NCBI GenBank assembly: GCA_964590135.1
Contig: CAZPVX010000012.1
Span: 62,001 to 126,000, forward strand
Reading direction: 5' to 3'
DNA length: 64,000 bases
Origin: JBDHWI01 sp964590135
GTDB taxonomy: Bacteria; Chloroflexota; Anaerolineae; J036; Brachytrichaceae
Of the stretch, positions 14,816 to 24,666 are shown piece after piece. The notes under the pieces are model-generated. The model made no database searches. It saw nothing but the letters and a program-made list of their open reading frames with translations, and was not told the origin of the DNA. The position numbers and the translations under genes are program-made. Positions within the stretch are counted from its first letter, which is position 1. Each line of letters begins with the position of its first letter.

Positions 14816-17386
14816 ATGGAATATTTTTGCTGCACGGATGACCGGCGAGACGCGGTGGCGCGACATGGCACATTGAACGGCATCGAATATATCGAAGTGA
14901 TCGACGACGTGACGATGCCGAACAATCTGCGCCAGCGCACACTGCGCTTGCATGTGATCAAGCCGTTGACCGCCGGCCAACTCACCGTCGATCACGTCCG
15001 CATCGAGGGCGGCGAACGCATCACCAACATCGCCATCGTCAATGCGCAAATCGACGCGCAAGACAACCATGTGCTGGTGATCGAGGTCGATCCCCCTGGC
15101 GATTTCTCGATCTACACCTTGCGGTTGATCGATCCCAGCAGCGCGAGCAGCGATGAATTGCAGCCGGCGCCGAACTTCGACCCGCTGCTCTCGCGGGTTG
15201 AGTTCTCATTCAAGGTGGCCTGCCCGACAGATTTTGATTGCAAGGCTGAAGGCGAATGCCTGCTCGAAGCGAGCGAAGCGCCGGAGTTGAACTATCTGGC
15301 AAAGGATTACGCCACCTTCCGCCAACTCATGCTCGACCGCATGGCAGTGTTGATGCCAGATTGGCGCGAGCGCTCTCCCGCAGACCTCGGCATTCTGCTG
15401 GTTGAAGTGCTGGCCTATGTGGCCGACCGCATTAGTTATCAGCAGGATGCCATTGCGACTGAGGCGTATCTTGGCACAGCGCGCCGGCGCGTCTCGGTGC
15501 GCCGGCATGCGCGGCTGGTCGATTATTTTTTGGATGACGGCAGCAACGCGCGGGCATGGGTGCATGTGCGCTTGAAAGCAACTGCGCCGGCGCAGGTCAT
15601 CACCCTGCCCTACAAGACGCCCTTCCTGACGCAATGCGCTGAAGCGCCGATTCCACCGGTGTATGGCACAGGCGATGTGCCGGCGCTCTTGCGCCAGCTC
15701 AATCCCACCGTGTTCGAGGCGATGCATGACGCGCAGATCGTTCGCGCGCACAACGAGATGCCGTTCTATACGTGGGGTGCGACGGAGTGCTGCCTGCCGG
15801 CCGGCAGCACGCGAGCCACCCTGCGCGGCAAGTTCCCCGACCTCAAGCAGTTCGACGCATTGCTGCTGGAAGAAGTGAAGGGGCCGCGCACCGGCATCCC
15901 TGAAGATGCCGACCCAACGCGCCGCCATGTGGTGCGCTTGAGCAAGCCGCCAAAAGTGACGACCGATCCACTGGGCGGCCAATTCAACGATCCGCGCAGC
16001 GACGATCCAGTGGACATCACCGAGATCGAATGGTTCACCGACGATGCGCTGCCCTTCCCACTTTGCATCTCATCAATCACAGAGGGTCAGAGCGCGCAGG
16101 CCATCGATGGCGTGAGCGTGGCGCGCGGCAATCTGGTGCTAGCCGATCATGGCCTGAGCATCATCGGCGAATCGCTTGGCGAAGTGCCAGACTCGCTGGT
16201 GTTTGCGCCGGCGCTGGGCGCGCGCTGCGAGGGCGGGCCGGCGCGCGTGGGATTGCCGGCGCGATTCACGCCGCGCCTTGCGAACGCGCCCTTGACGCAG
16301 GCTGCGAGTGTGCCAGTGCTGGTGAAGGCCGGCAACACCGCCAAGACTGAATTGCGCGCCTTCGATGCGAGCAAGTCGGCAGCGTCAGCCTTCGCGTGGC
16401 TGCCGGCGAATGTGCTGCCGGCAATCACCCTGCTCGAAGCCGGCACGACGCGCTGGCAGCCAAAACGCGATCTGCTGACCAGCAATGCGACAAGTGAAGC
16501 GTTTGTGACAGAGATCGAGAATGACGGCACAGCGCGCATCCGCTTCGGTGACGATGCACATGGCAAGCGGCCGGCCGCCGGCATCTCATTCAGCGCGGAC
16601 TATCGCGTGGGCAATGGCAGCGCCGGCAATCTTGGCTCAGATGCGCTGGTGCATCTGGTCAGCGACGCCAACGACCTTGCCACGCATGTGGCTGAAGTGC
16701 GCAACCCGCTGCCAGCGCGCGGCGGCAGCGACCCTGAGTCCATCGAGGATGCGCGCAAGCGTGCGCCGCAGGCCTTCCGCATTCAAGAGCGCGCGGTGAC
16801 TGAAGCTGATTACGCCGAAGTGACGCAGCGCCAGACAGACCTGCGCATCCAGCGCGCTGCAGCAACGACGCGCTGGACAGGCAGTTGGCGCACCATGTTC
16901 GTCACTGCTGACCGGCTGAACAGCCTGGCAGTCGACGCAGATTTTGAAGCAGCCCTGCGCGAGCGATTGGAGCGTTACCGCATGGCCGGCCAGGACCTCG
17001 AAGTGGATGCACCGCAATTCGTGCCGCTGGAAATCGAGATGACGGTGTGCGTGAAACCAGATTACTTCCGCAGCGATGTGAAGGCCGCACTGCTGCGCGT
17101 CTTCAGCAATCGCGTTCTGCCGAATGGCAGCCGCGGTGTCTTTCACGCCGACAACTTCACCTTTGGCCAGCCGGTCTATCTGAGCAAGCTGGTGGACGCA
17201 GCGATGGCGGTCGAAGGCGTCAGCACGGTAACGGTGACCAAATTCCAGCGCAAGGGGCAGGACGAGACGGTATCGCTGAACAAGGGTGTGCTGACCTTTG
17301 GGCGATTGGAAATTGCACAGCTCGACAACGATCCGAGCTTGCAGGAGCGCGGCACGTACAAGCTGGAGGTGCAGGGTGGCAAGTGA
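14816..17386 (+). CDS. Baseplate J-like protein 1 (Afp11-like)
   Basis: An 856-aa putative baseplate assembly protein. An N-terminal region is followed by the hallmark NYLAKDYATFRQLMLDRM...ADLGILLVEVLAYVADRISYQQD block at about residues 155-225. Further on come RIRFGDDAHGKRPAAG and the C-terminal gpJ domain with GGSDPESIEDARKRAPQAFRIQERAVTEADY. Such proteins form the baseplate wedges. The ATG at 14816 has a good SD (CGGAGG). The end overlaps the second J gene by 11 bp. Confidence 0.88.
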   Translation: MEYFCCTDDRRDAVARHGTLNGIEYIEVIDDVTMPNNLRQRTLRLHVIKPLTAGQLTVDHVRIEGGERITNIAIVNAQIDAQDNHVLVIEVDPPGDFSIYTLRLIDPSSASSDELQPAPNFDPLLSRVEFSFKVACPTDFDCKAEGECLLEASEAPELNYLAKDYATFRQLMLDRMAVLMPDWRERSPADLGILLVEVLAYVADRISYQQDAIATEAYLGTARRRVSVRRHARLVDYFLDDGSNARAWVHVRLKATAPAQVITLPYKTPFLTQCAEAPIPPVYGTGDVPALLRQLNPTVFEAMHDAQIVRAHNEMPFYTWGATECCLPAGSTRATLRGKFPDLKQFDALLLEEVKGPRTGIPEDADPTRRHVVRLSKPPKVTTDPLGGQFNDPRSDDPVDITEIEWFTDDALPFPLCISSITEGQSAQAIDGVSVARGNLVLADHGLSIIGESLGEVPDSLVFAPALGARCEGGPARVGLPARFTPRLANAPLTQAASVPVLVKAGNTAKTELRAFDASKSAASAFAWLPANVLPAITLLEAGTTRWQPKRDLLTSNATSEAFVTEIENDGTARIRFGDDAHGKRPAAGISFSADYRVGNGSAGNLGSDALVHLVSDANDLATHVAEVRNPLPARGGSDPESIEDARKRAPQAFRIQERAVTEADYAEVTQRQTDLRIQRAAATTRWTGSWRTMFVTADRLNSLAVDADFEAALRERLERYRMAGQDLEVDAPQFVPLEIEMTVCVKPDYFRSDVKAALLRVFSNRVLPNGSRGVFHADNFTFGQPVYLSKLVDAAMAVEGVSTVTVTKFQRKGQDETVSLNKGVLTFGRLEIAQLDNDPSLQERGTYKLEVQGGK

Positions 17387-19889
17387 AAATGCAAACCTGA
17401 ACGATTGCGGTTGCTGCGAGGGTGTGAGCGCGCAGACGCCGGCGATGATCGACAACCGCCCTGGGCTGAGCGCCATCGCCTATCGCATCGGCACGCATCC
17501 GACGTTCAAGCAGAGTTTGCTGGCCGCGTTGGCCGGCGCGCCGGCGCCCATGCGCGACCTCACAACGCGTGACGCCGATGATTTCACCATCGCGTTGCTG
17601 GATGCGTGGGCGGCAGCAGGCGATGTGCTGACGTTTTATCAAGAGCGCATCGCGAATGAAAACTATCTCCGCACCGCGACGGAGCGGCTGTCACTGTTCG
17701 AGCTTGCGCGCTTGATCGGTTACCGGCCCAAGCCAGGCATCGCAGCGACGGCGTGGCTGGCGTTCACGGTGGATGGCAACGCCGGCTCGCCACAGCCGGC
17801 CAGAATCCCCATCGGCACGAAGGTGCAGAGCGTGCCGGGCGTGGATGAAACGCCGCAGACCTTCGAGACAATCGAAGAGATCGATGCGCGCGCCGAGTGG
17901 AACACGATCAGGCTGAAGACCACCACGCCGCAGCTTTGCCCCTTTAACACGAAGGAGATCTGGCTGGATGGCGTGAGCAGCAACCTGAAAATCGGCGATG
18001 TGCTGCTGTTCGTCAACAGCGAGCGCCGCACGAACACCGACAGCACGCGGTGGGACATGCGGCGCGTCGCCGGCGTCCTTCCCGATGCCGACAACAAGCG
18101 CACGAAGGTGACATTGAGCGCCGGCCTGACGAAGGTAAACGCGGCCAATGCTGTGCCGGTGAAACCCGAAGTGCATGTCATGCGGCTGCGCGCATCGTTG
18201 TTCGGCTACAACGCGCCGGACCCAAAACTGCTCACCACCACCCAGCGCGCGCTGTACACCAGCATCGTCACTGACAACAACGACGACAAGACGATGCGCT
18301 GGAACTACACCATTGACACGACCAGCCGCGTGCTGTTTCTGGACAACGCCTACGCGACGCTGTTGAAGGACCAATGGGTGCTGCTGGTCGAGCCTGACAA
18401 AACGGCGTTGTATGGGATATCGAGCGTGAGCGAGTCGTCGCAGACTGCCTATGCCCTATCCGGCAAAAGCTCGCGCGTGGTGGTGGACACCGACACCTCG
18501 CTCCCGACCTTCGCCGGCAGGGACTACCCGCAGACGATGGTGTATGCGCAGAGCGAAGCGCTGCCCCTGCTGGACGAGATGCCGCTGGCAGCGACGGCGA
18601 CCACCGGCAAGGTGAACACGCTGACACTGAGCGCGAACGTGGCAGCGCTGCCGGCAAATCGCGCCCTCATCATCAAGGGCATATTGGCGAATGGCACGCC
18701 GGCAGCCGAGCAGATCGTGCTGGAGAGCAGCGCGCCGGCGAACAGCAGCAACATGCTCAACTTCAGCACAGATCTGACAAATGACTACCTGCTGACCTCG
18801 GTTGAGATCAATGCGAACGTGGCCAAGGCAACGCACGGCGAGTCGGTGAGCGAGGTGCTTGGCAGCGGCGACGGCGCGAAGACCTATCAGTCATTCATAT
18901 TGAAGCAGAAGCCACTGACTCATCTGAGCGACGCGCAGGCAGAAGGCGGCGCGGCCAGCACGCTTGAAATTCGCGTAAATGACGCGCCGTGGGAAGAGGC
19001 GGCGACGCTGTATGCGCATGAGCCAAAGGAACGCATTTTCACTGCGCGTTTGAACGATGATGAATCGACGACAGTGCAATTCGGCGACGGCGTGAACGGC
19101 GCGCGGCTGCCAACTGGCGCGATGAATGTGCGCGCGAGCTATCGCAAGGGCGCCGGTGCTGCGGGCAACGTGAAGGCCGGCCAGCTCAGCACATTGATGA
19201 CGCGCTCGCTTGGCGTGACCGGCGCGATCAACCCCTTGCCGGCCACCGGCGGCGAGGATGCCGAACAGCGCGACGACGCACGCGAAAACGCGCCACTCAC
19301 GGTGCTGACACTCGACCGCGTAGTGTCGCTGCTGGATTACGAGGATTTTGCACGGGCGTTCGCCGGCGTGAAGAAGGCGCTGGCGACATGGTCGTGGGTG
19401 GGTGAGCAGCGCGTGGTATTTCTCACCATCGCCGGCGCGAACGGCGCGGCCATCGCAGAAAACAGCGACATCTACGTCAACCTGTTCGACGCACTGCGGG
19501 CGAAAGGCGATCCGTTTGTGCCGCTGCGCATGAAAACCTATCGCAACATGTCGTTTGCTGTGGCAATCAGGGTAAAGGCCGACCCGGCCTATGTAGCGCA
19601 GGACGTGCGCGACGCGGTGAAGGACGCGCTGATTGACGCGTTTTCGTTTGCGAAGCGCAGCTTCGGCCAACCCGTGCACGCCAGCGAGATCATCGCAGTG
19701 GCGCAGGATGTGCAAGGCGTGGTGGCTTGTGACGTGGACTGGCTGCTGCGCGAGGATTGGCAGGGTGGCTTGGGGCTGAAATTGCCACTGCCGGCAGCGC
19801 TGCCTTCAGTCGATGCAAGTGGCGAGATGGTGGCAGCGGAGTTGCTCACGCTCAAGCCAGAGTACGTGTTTGTGAGCGAGATGGTGTAA
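17376..19889 (+). CDS. Baseplate J-like protein 2 (Afp12-like)
   Basis: An 837-aa baseplate protein paralogous in layout to its neighbour: DADDFTIALLDAWAAAGDVLTFYQERIANENYL near the N-terminus, then VQFGDGVNGARLPTGAMNVRASYRKGAGAAGN, and GGEDAEQRDDARENAPLTVLTLDRVVSLLDYEDFARAF in the gpJ domain. The best start is GTG at 17376, with GGAGGTGCAG just upstream; it overlaps the preceding stop by 11 bp. An alternative in-frame start at 17298 would add 26 residues that fit the family poorly. Two consecutive J-like genes are typical of eCIS and some phage baseplates. Confidence 0.87.
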   Translation: MASENANLNDCGCCEGVSAQTPAMIDNRPGLSAIAYRIGTHPTFKQSLLAALAGAPAPMRDLTTRDADDFTIALLDAWAAAGDVLTFYQERIANENYLRTATERLSLFELARLIGYRPKPGIAATAWLAFTVDGNAGSPQPARIPIGTKVQSVPGVDETPQTFETIEEIDARAEWNTIRLKTTTPQLCPFNTKEIWLDGVSSNLKIGDVLLFVNSERRTNTDSTRWDMRRVAGVLPDADNKRTKVTLSAGLTKVNAANAVPVKPEVHVMRLRASLFGYNAPDPKLLTTTQRALYTSIVTDNNDDKTMRWNYTIDTTSRVLFLDNAYATLLKDQWVLLVEPDKTALYGISSVSESSQTAYALSGKSSRVVVDTDTSLPTFAGRDYPQTMVYAQSEALPLLDEMPLAATATTGKVNTLTLSANVAALPANRALIIKGILANGTPAAEQIVLESSAPANSSNMLNFSTDLTNDYLLTSVEINANVAKATHGESVSEVLGSGDGAKTYQSFILKQKPLTHLSDAQAEGGAASTLEIRVNDAPWEEAATLYAHEPKERIFTARLNDDESTTVQFGDGVNGARLPTGAMNVRASYRKGAGAAGNVKAGQLSTLMTRSLGVTGAINPLPATGGEDAEQRDDARENAPLTVLTLDRVVSLLDYEDFARAFAGVKKALATWSWVGEQRVVFLTIAGANGAAIAENSDIYVNLFDALRAKGDPFVPLRMKTYRNMSFAVAIRVKADPAYVAQDVRDAVKDALIDAFSFAKRSFGQPVHASEIIAVAQDVQGVVACDVDWLLREDWQGGLGLKLPLPAALPSVDASGEMVAAELLTLKPEYVFVSEMV

Positions 19890-19948
19890 GTGACGAATTC
19901 GCAGGAGCAACCGGCGGTTGCCCTGCGTCTGTGTTCTGGGAGTCGAAT

Positions 19949-21961
19949 ATGCACGACGCACAAACGTTATACGAACTGTTGCCAGCCATCGACCGCATCC
20001 GCGATGCCGAGCAGGGCTACCCGTTGCGCGCGCTTTTCAGCGTGATCGCCCAGCAGTCGCTCATGCTGGATGAGAACCTGGCGCAACTCTACGACGACCT
20101 CTTCATCGAGACGGCTGGCGAATGGGCTGTGCCATATCTTGGCGACCTGATCGGCGTGCGCGGCGTGTATGCGCGAGCGACAAAGGCCGGCAGCGCGCGC
20201 GCTGAGGTGGCAAACACCATTGGCTATCGCCGGCGCAAGGGGACGGCCGCCATGCTGGAGCAACTGGCGCGCGATGTCACCGGCTGGAGTGCGCGCGTGG
20301 TCGAGTTCTTCCAGTGGCTGATCACATCGCAATACAGCAACCACATTCGGCTGACCAATCACGCCGCGCCCGACCTGCGCCAGTGGGACAAGCTGGAGTA
20401 CACCAACACGCCCTTTGACACGCTTGCGCGCAGCAGCGAAGTGCGGCGCATCGGCAGCGGGCGCGGCAAATACAACATCCCCAACATCGGCTTGTTTCTG
20501 TATCGCATCAACGCATATGCCTTGACAAATTCGCCTGCGGCCAAGCTGAACAACAATCCCGCCGACCAGCGCTATTTCTTCGACCCGCTCAAACGCGATA
20601 TGCCACTGTTCAACGATCCAACGAGCGAGGACGAGATCACCTCGCTGGCGCAGCCGATCAACGTGCCGGCGCCGATCTCGCGACGCGTGCTGCACGAGGA
20701 CATCACAACGACGCAGGCGTTGTTGCTCGCCGGCCAAAACGCCGAGAGCAGCTACTACGCGACCACGCGCGACCACAGTATCGCCATTGAGACGGATACG
20801 CCGACGCCGGTGATGCAAATCGTGGTGTGCGACCTGTCGGACGCCGGCGCGAGTTGGGCGCACCAGCCGAAGCCCAACACCGTCGCCATTGACCCGAAGT
20901 TGGGGCGGCTGGCGTTTGGCAGCGCGCCGGCGCAACCCCCGCGCGTGTCATTCCACTATGGCTTCAGCGCCGATATGGGTGGCGGGGAATATGCGCGCAG
21001 CGCAACCTTCGACCCCGATTTGCCCGTGCAAGCGCTCGCACCCGGCGCAGACGTCCAGAACGCGCTGAATGCGTTGACGACCAACGGCGCGATCGAGATT
21101 GCCGACAGCGGGCGCTATGCGCAGACGCTATCGATCAACACGAATGCGCAGCAGCGCATCGAACTGCGGGCAAAGGATGAAGCGCGCCCCTTCATTGCGC
21201 TGGCCGGCGACATGACGATTCAAGGTGGCGTGGAGAGCGAGGTGACGCTGAACGGCCTGCTGATTGCCGGCGGCGCGATCAATATCAGCGGGCGCATTCG
21301 CAGCGTGACATTGCGGCATTGCACGCTTGCGCCAGGCGCGTCGCCGACGCTCAATATCAACACGACCGATGTGACGGTGACGCTCGATCACTGCATCGCC
21401 GGCGCGATTCGCGCAGTGAAGGGCTGCGAGGTGGTGGTGCAGGACAGCATCGTGGACGCGCTGGATGAGGGCGGTGTGGCTTTCGCCGCGGCAGATGCTA
21501 AGGGCGCCGGCGGCAACCTGACGGCGACCAACAGCACCATCATCGGCAAGATTCACGCTGAGGCGATGCCGCTGATTTCAAATTCGATACTGCTCGCGGC
21601 CCTGGCGACCGGCGATGGCTGGCAGTTTCCTGTTCACAGCGAGCGCACGCAGGAGGGCTGTGTGCGCTTCAGCTTCGTGCCGCTGGACGCGCGCGTGCCG
21701 CGAAAGTTCGCATGCCAGCCCGTGGACGAGGCGAGTGCTGCCGGCGTGACGCCGCAGTTCACCTCGCTGCGCTTCGGCGATCCAGGCTACATGCAACTGT
21801 CGCTGCGCACACCGATGACCATTCGCGCCGGCGCAGATGACGAGGCCGAAATGGGCGCATTTCACGATCTGTATCAGCCGCAACGCGAAACGAACTTGCG
21901 CGTCCGGCTCGACGAATATCTGCGATTCAGCCTGGAAGCAGGGATCTTTTACGTGTCTTGA
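19949..21961 (+). CDS. gpI-like tail protein fused to a beta-helix domain
   Basis: A 670-aa protein. The N-terminal half (YELLPAIDRIRDAEQGYPLRALFSVIAQQSLMLDENLAQLYDDLFIETAGEWAVPYLGDLIG) matches P2 gpI-like tail proteins that join the baseplate to fibres. From about residue 370 it turns into short repetitive beta-strands (SVTLRHCTLAPGA, TVTLDHCIAGAI, NLTATNSTIIGKIH) typical of a right-handed parallel beta-helix. That could form a fibre or bind a surface glycan; this role is inference. ATG at 19949 was chosen because the family homology begins just after it. A 59-bp gap separates it from the preceding gene. Confidence 0.78.
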   Translation: MHDAQTLYELLPAIDRIRDAEQGYPLRALFSVIAQQSLMLDENLAQLYDDLFIETAGEWAVPYLGDLIGVRGVYARATKAGSARAEVANTIGYRRRKGTAAMLEQLARDVTGWSARVVEFFQWLITSQYSNHIRLTNHAAPDLRQWDKLEYTNTPFDTLARSSEVRRIGSGRGKYNIPNIGLFLYRINAYALTNSPAAKLNNNPADQRYFFDPLKRDMPLFNDPTSEDEITSLAQPINVPAPISRRVLHEDITTTQALLLAGQNAESSYYATTRDHSIAIETDTPTPVMQIVVCDLSDAGASWAHQPKPNTVAIDPKLGRLAFGSAPAQPPRVSFHYGFSADMGGGEYARSATFDPDLPVQALAPGADVQNALNALTTNGAIEIADSGRYAQTLSINTNAQQRIELRAKDEARPFIALAGDMTIQGGVESEVTLNGLLIAGGAINISGRIRSVTLRHCTLAPGASPTLNINTTDVTVTLDHCIAGAIRAVKGCEVVVQDSIVDALDEGGVAFAAADAKGAGGNLTATNSTIIGKIHAEAMPLISNSILLAALATGDGWQFPVHSERTQEGCVRFSFVPLDARVPRKFACQPVDEASAAGVTPQFTSLRFGDPGYMQLSLRTPMTIRAGADDEAEMGAFHDLYQPQRETNLRVRLDEYLRFSLEAGIFYVS

Positions 21962-21984
21962 GAGCACTGATAGCTCGCACAAAA

Positions 21985-22018
21985 ACGCAAAGGTGCGAAG
22001 ACAACCTTGCGGCTTTGC
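21985..22018 (+). repeat. CGCAAAG / CTTTGCG inverted repeat
   Basis: An intergenic inverted repeat with outer arms CGCAAAG (21985-21991) and CTTTGCG (22012-22018); the inner GCGAAG and CTTGCG partly pair. It lies 41 bp before the DUF6519 start. It resembles the widely scattered cgcaaaggcgcaaag-type repeats of bacterial intergenic regions; a degenerate relative may sit at 56170-56218. Function unknown. Confidence 0.45.
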
Positions 22019-22058
22019 GAGAAATTCTCGATGCGTGACGCACACAAGGAGAAAGACG

Positions 22059-24557
22059 ATGAAAGGCGATTTCACCAGAGAAACCTTCAACCAGCGCGAC
22101 CACTTCAACCGCGTGCTGATGCAGCAAGGCCGCGTGATGATGGATGCGGACTGGAATGAGCAGGAGGACATCGAGGCGCACCTGGAGCGCACCGAGGCAG
22201 TGGATGTGATCGGGCCGTGCGGCGCGCCGATGGATGACGCCGGCTTCGCGATCACCGCGCAGGGCGGCAAAATTTTCATCGGCGCCGGCCGCTTCTACGC
22301 CGATGGCATCCTGTGCGAGAACGAGATCGACTCGATCGACTTCATCGCGCAGCCCGACTTCCCCAACCCGCCCGACCCGATGGGTGACGTGAAGAAAACC
22401 GGCTTCGCCCTCGCGTATCTCGATGTATGGGAGAGGCACATCACTGCGCTGGATGTGCCGCGCCTGCGTGAAGTCGCCTTGAACGGCTCCGATAGCATGA
22501 CCCGCGTGAGGACGGTGTGGCAGGTGAAGTTGCTGCCGGTGGAGTTCAAGCAGGTTGACGTGAGCGCCGAATTGGGCAAGCTGTTGCAGGAACGCCAGGA
22601 ATTGCAACTGAAGATGGCTGCCGCACAAGCCGCCGGCGACACGGCAACCGTCAAGGACATCCAGACCAAGCTCATCCAGATCGACCAGATCATCGCCGCC
22701 TTGCAAGCGAAGGCCGGTGATGCGCCGCATTGCGACACGCCCTTCGCAGAATGGGACGCGCTGAGTGCGACTGTGAAGCGCACCCTGACGGCATCGACCG
22801 CGCCGGTTGCGCCCAACAGCGATCCGTGCATCGTGCCGCCGGCGGCCGGCTATCGTGGCCTCGAAAATCAACTCTATCGCATCGAAATCCACAATGCCGG
22901 CGGCATCGGCACGGCCACCTTCAAGTGGTCGCGCGACAATGGCACCGTCGTCTCGCTGATCGAAAAGATCAGTGGCAAGGAGATCACGGTGGCCGATCTT
23001 GGCAAGGACGATGTGATGACATTCAAGGCCGGCGACTGGGTGGAAGTGAGCGATGACGCGCTGGAGCTGAATGGTCAGCCGGGCAAGCTATATCAGGTGG
23101 ACACGGTGAAGCCGGCGACGCGCGTGGTGGTGCTGAAGACCGCCGCGACAAAGCTGGACAACGCAGCGCCTTCGGGTGTGAATGTGGCGCTCAAGCCGAA
23201 GCTGCGCAAGTGGGATCAGCAGGCCGGCGCGAATGATCAAGGCGTGGCAACCACCGCAACCGACGTTCTGCTCGAAGACGGCGTGCAGGTGCGCTTTGCC
23301 GCGAATGGCGAGTCGTTCAAGAGCGGCGATTACTGGCTGGTGCCCGCGCGCGTGACCACCGGCGACATCGAATGGCCACGCGACACCACGCTGCAGAAGA
23401 ACTACCTGCCGCAGTTGCCGCTCGGCATCGCACATCACTATTGCCGGCTGGCATTGCTCACGCTCAATCCCACATCGGGTCAGGTGCAGATCGAGGATTG
23501 CCGCGACTTATTCCCGCCGCTGACCAGGGTGTGCGCCAGACCAAATGCCATGCATGTGGTGGCGACCAACTGGGATAACGACGGCCCCAGCCCTGAGAAT
23601 TTTGAGAAGGTCGGCTTCCGCATCACGCTCGACACACCGCCCGACCCCGCATCAGTCAACAGCAACTCGGTGATCGTAAGCGCGGAGATTCCATTCTCGC
23701 TGAATGGGCAGGCTGGATCAGCGCTATCGCACATCGTGAACATCGCCGGCACAGCAAGCATCGATCCACAGGATGCGAAGACGATTGTGTGGCGAATCGG
23801 CGCGCAGAACAACACCACGCCGCCCGTGCTGACAACGGGTGTCAACCGCGCTGTGTCGGCAATCCTGCGCATCATCGTCACGTTGAAGGGAGCGCTGATC
23901 TGGAACGCCAATTCGACCGACGCGAATCGGATGCATCTGGATGGGCAGGCGCTGGGGCTGCCGGCGAAGCAGGGCGATGAAAAAAGCCCCCGCATCGGCT
24001 TGCAGTTGCCGAGCGGATGCTGCGCCTGTGCCAGCGATTTTGAAAGCTGGATGACGATTGGGCGCAGCCAGCAGACGAACCCCTTGATCGTGAAGGAAGT
24101 GCGGATCATCGGCCGCAATCCGGCTAGCGCGCCGGAGACCGTGATCGGTTCGGCGCCCTTCCCGCCGCCGCCGTCACAACAAGCGCCTGTCTTCACCTTC
24201 AACACCGGCGTGGTCATCACCGCCATCGAAGTGGCCTTCAACGAGCCGGTGCTGCCGGATGGCATCGCTTCTGCGCCCTTCGAGAAGCAAAGCATTGGCG
24301 TGGAGTTTCTGGCCGGCGCTGCACCAAAACGCCTGACTGGCGGGCCGTCGATGGTGGACGCAAGCACCGCGCGCTTCAACTTTGACCCACCCCAGCGTAT
24401 ACCAGGCATCTATCGGTTGACGGTGGTGGGTGTGGATGGCGCAACGCCTTTCGGTGGGCCAGCGGTGCGCGCTGTCGATGACAATGGGGCATTAGATGGC
24501 GAATATGACAACACCGCCGGCGGCAACTTCAGGCTGCTGTTCAACATCGTAGGGTGA
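22059..24557 (+). CDS. DUF6519 domain protein at the end of the eCIS operon
   Basis: An 832-aa protein beginning with the DUF6519 signature, MKGDFTRETFNQRDHFNRV followed by LMQQGRVMMDADWNEQ. A short coiled coil rich in Gln, Lys and Glu follows at about residues 168-225. Next is NQLYRIEIHNAGGIGTATFKWSRDNGT, another block typical of the family. Beta-rich, Ig-like segments fill the C-terminal third. DUF6519 proteins recur in eCIS and phage-tail-like loci and may be part of the outer fibre or baseplate periphery; the function is not established. ATG at 22059 follows an AAGGAG SD, and upstream alternatives lack family similarity. Confidence 0.78.
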   Translation: MKGDFTRETFNQRDHFNRVLMQQGRVMMDADWNEQEDIEAHLERTEAVDVIGPCGAPMDDAGFAITAQGGKIFIGAGRFYADGILCENEIDSIDFIAQPDFPNPPDPMGDVKKTGFALAYLDVWERHITALDVPRLREVALNGSDSMTRVRTVWQVKLLPVEFKQVDVSAELGKLLQERQELQLKMAAAQAAGDTATVKDIQTKLIQIDQIIAALQAKAGDAPHCDTPFAEWDALSATVKRTLTASTAPVAPNSDPCIVPPAAGYRGLENQLYRIEIHNAGGIGTATFKWSRDNGTVVSLIEKISGKEITVADLGKDDVMTFKAGDWVEVSDDALELNGQPGKLYQVDTVKPATRVVVLKTAATKLDNAAPSGVNVALKPKLRKWDQQAGANDQGVATTATDVLLEDGVQVRFAANGESFKSGDYWLVPARVTTGDIEWPRDTTLQKNYLPQLPLGIAHHYCRLALLTLNPTSGQVQIEDCRDLFPPLTRVCARPNAMHVVATNWDNDGPSPENFEKVGFRITLDTPPDPASVNSNSVIVSAEIPFSLNGQAGSALSHIVNIAGTASIDPQDAKTIVWRIGAQNNTTPPVLTTGVNRAVSAILRIIVTLKGALIWNANSTDANRMHLDGQALGLPAKQGDEKSPRIGLQLPSGCCACASDFESWMTIGRSQQTNPLIVKEVRIIGRNPASAPETVIGSAPFPPPPSQQAPVFTFNTGVVITAIEVAFNEPVLPDGIASAPFEKQSIGVEFLAGAAPKRLTGGPSMVDASTARFNFDPPQRIPGIYRLTVVGVDGATPFGGPAVRAVDDNGALDGEYDNTAGGNFRLLFNIVG

Positions 24558-24621
24558 TGTTGCGTTTGCATTCAATCAGCATTTCATCGGGCAAAGCTTC
24601 AAGCCATTCAAGACGGCCTAT

Positions 24622-24665
24622 AAACCCGCGAGGGTTTTACATACAAGGTAAACTCTCGCCGGTTT
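24622..24665 (+). terminator. Long imperfect hairpin downstream of the eCIS operon
   Basis: Nested imperfect palindrome: outer arms AAACC (24622-24626) and GGTTT (24661-24665), inner arms GCGAGGGTTT and AAACTCTCGC, around a loop near ACATACAAGG. It begins 64 bp after the DUF6519 stop. It is well placed to end the eCIS transcript, but no T-run follows, so it could instead be a processing or other structured element. Confidence 0.4.
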
Positions 24666-24666
24666 G

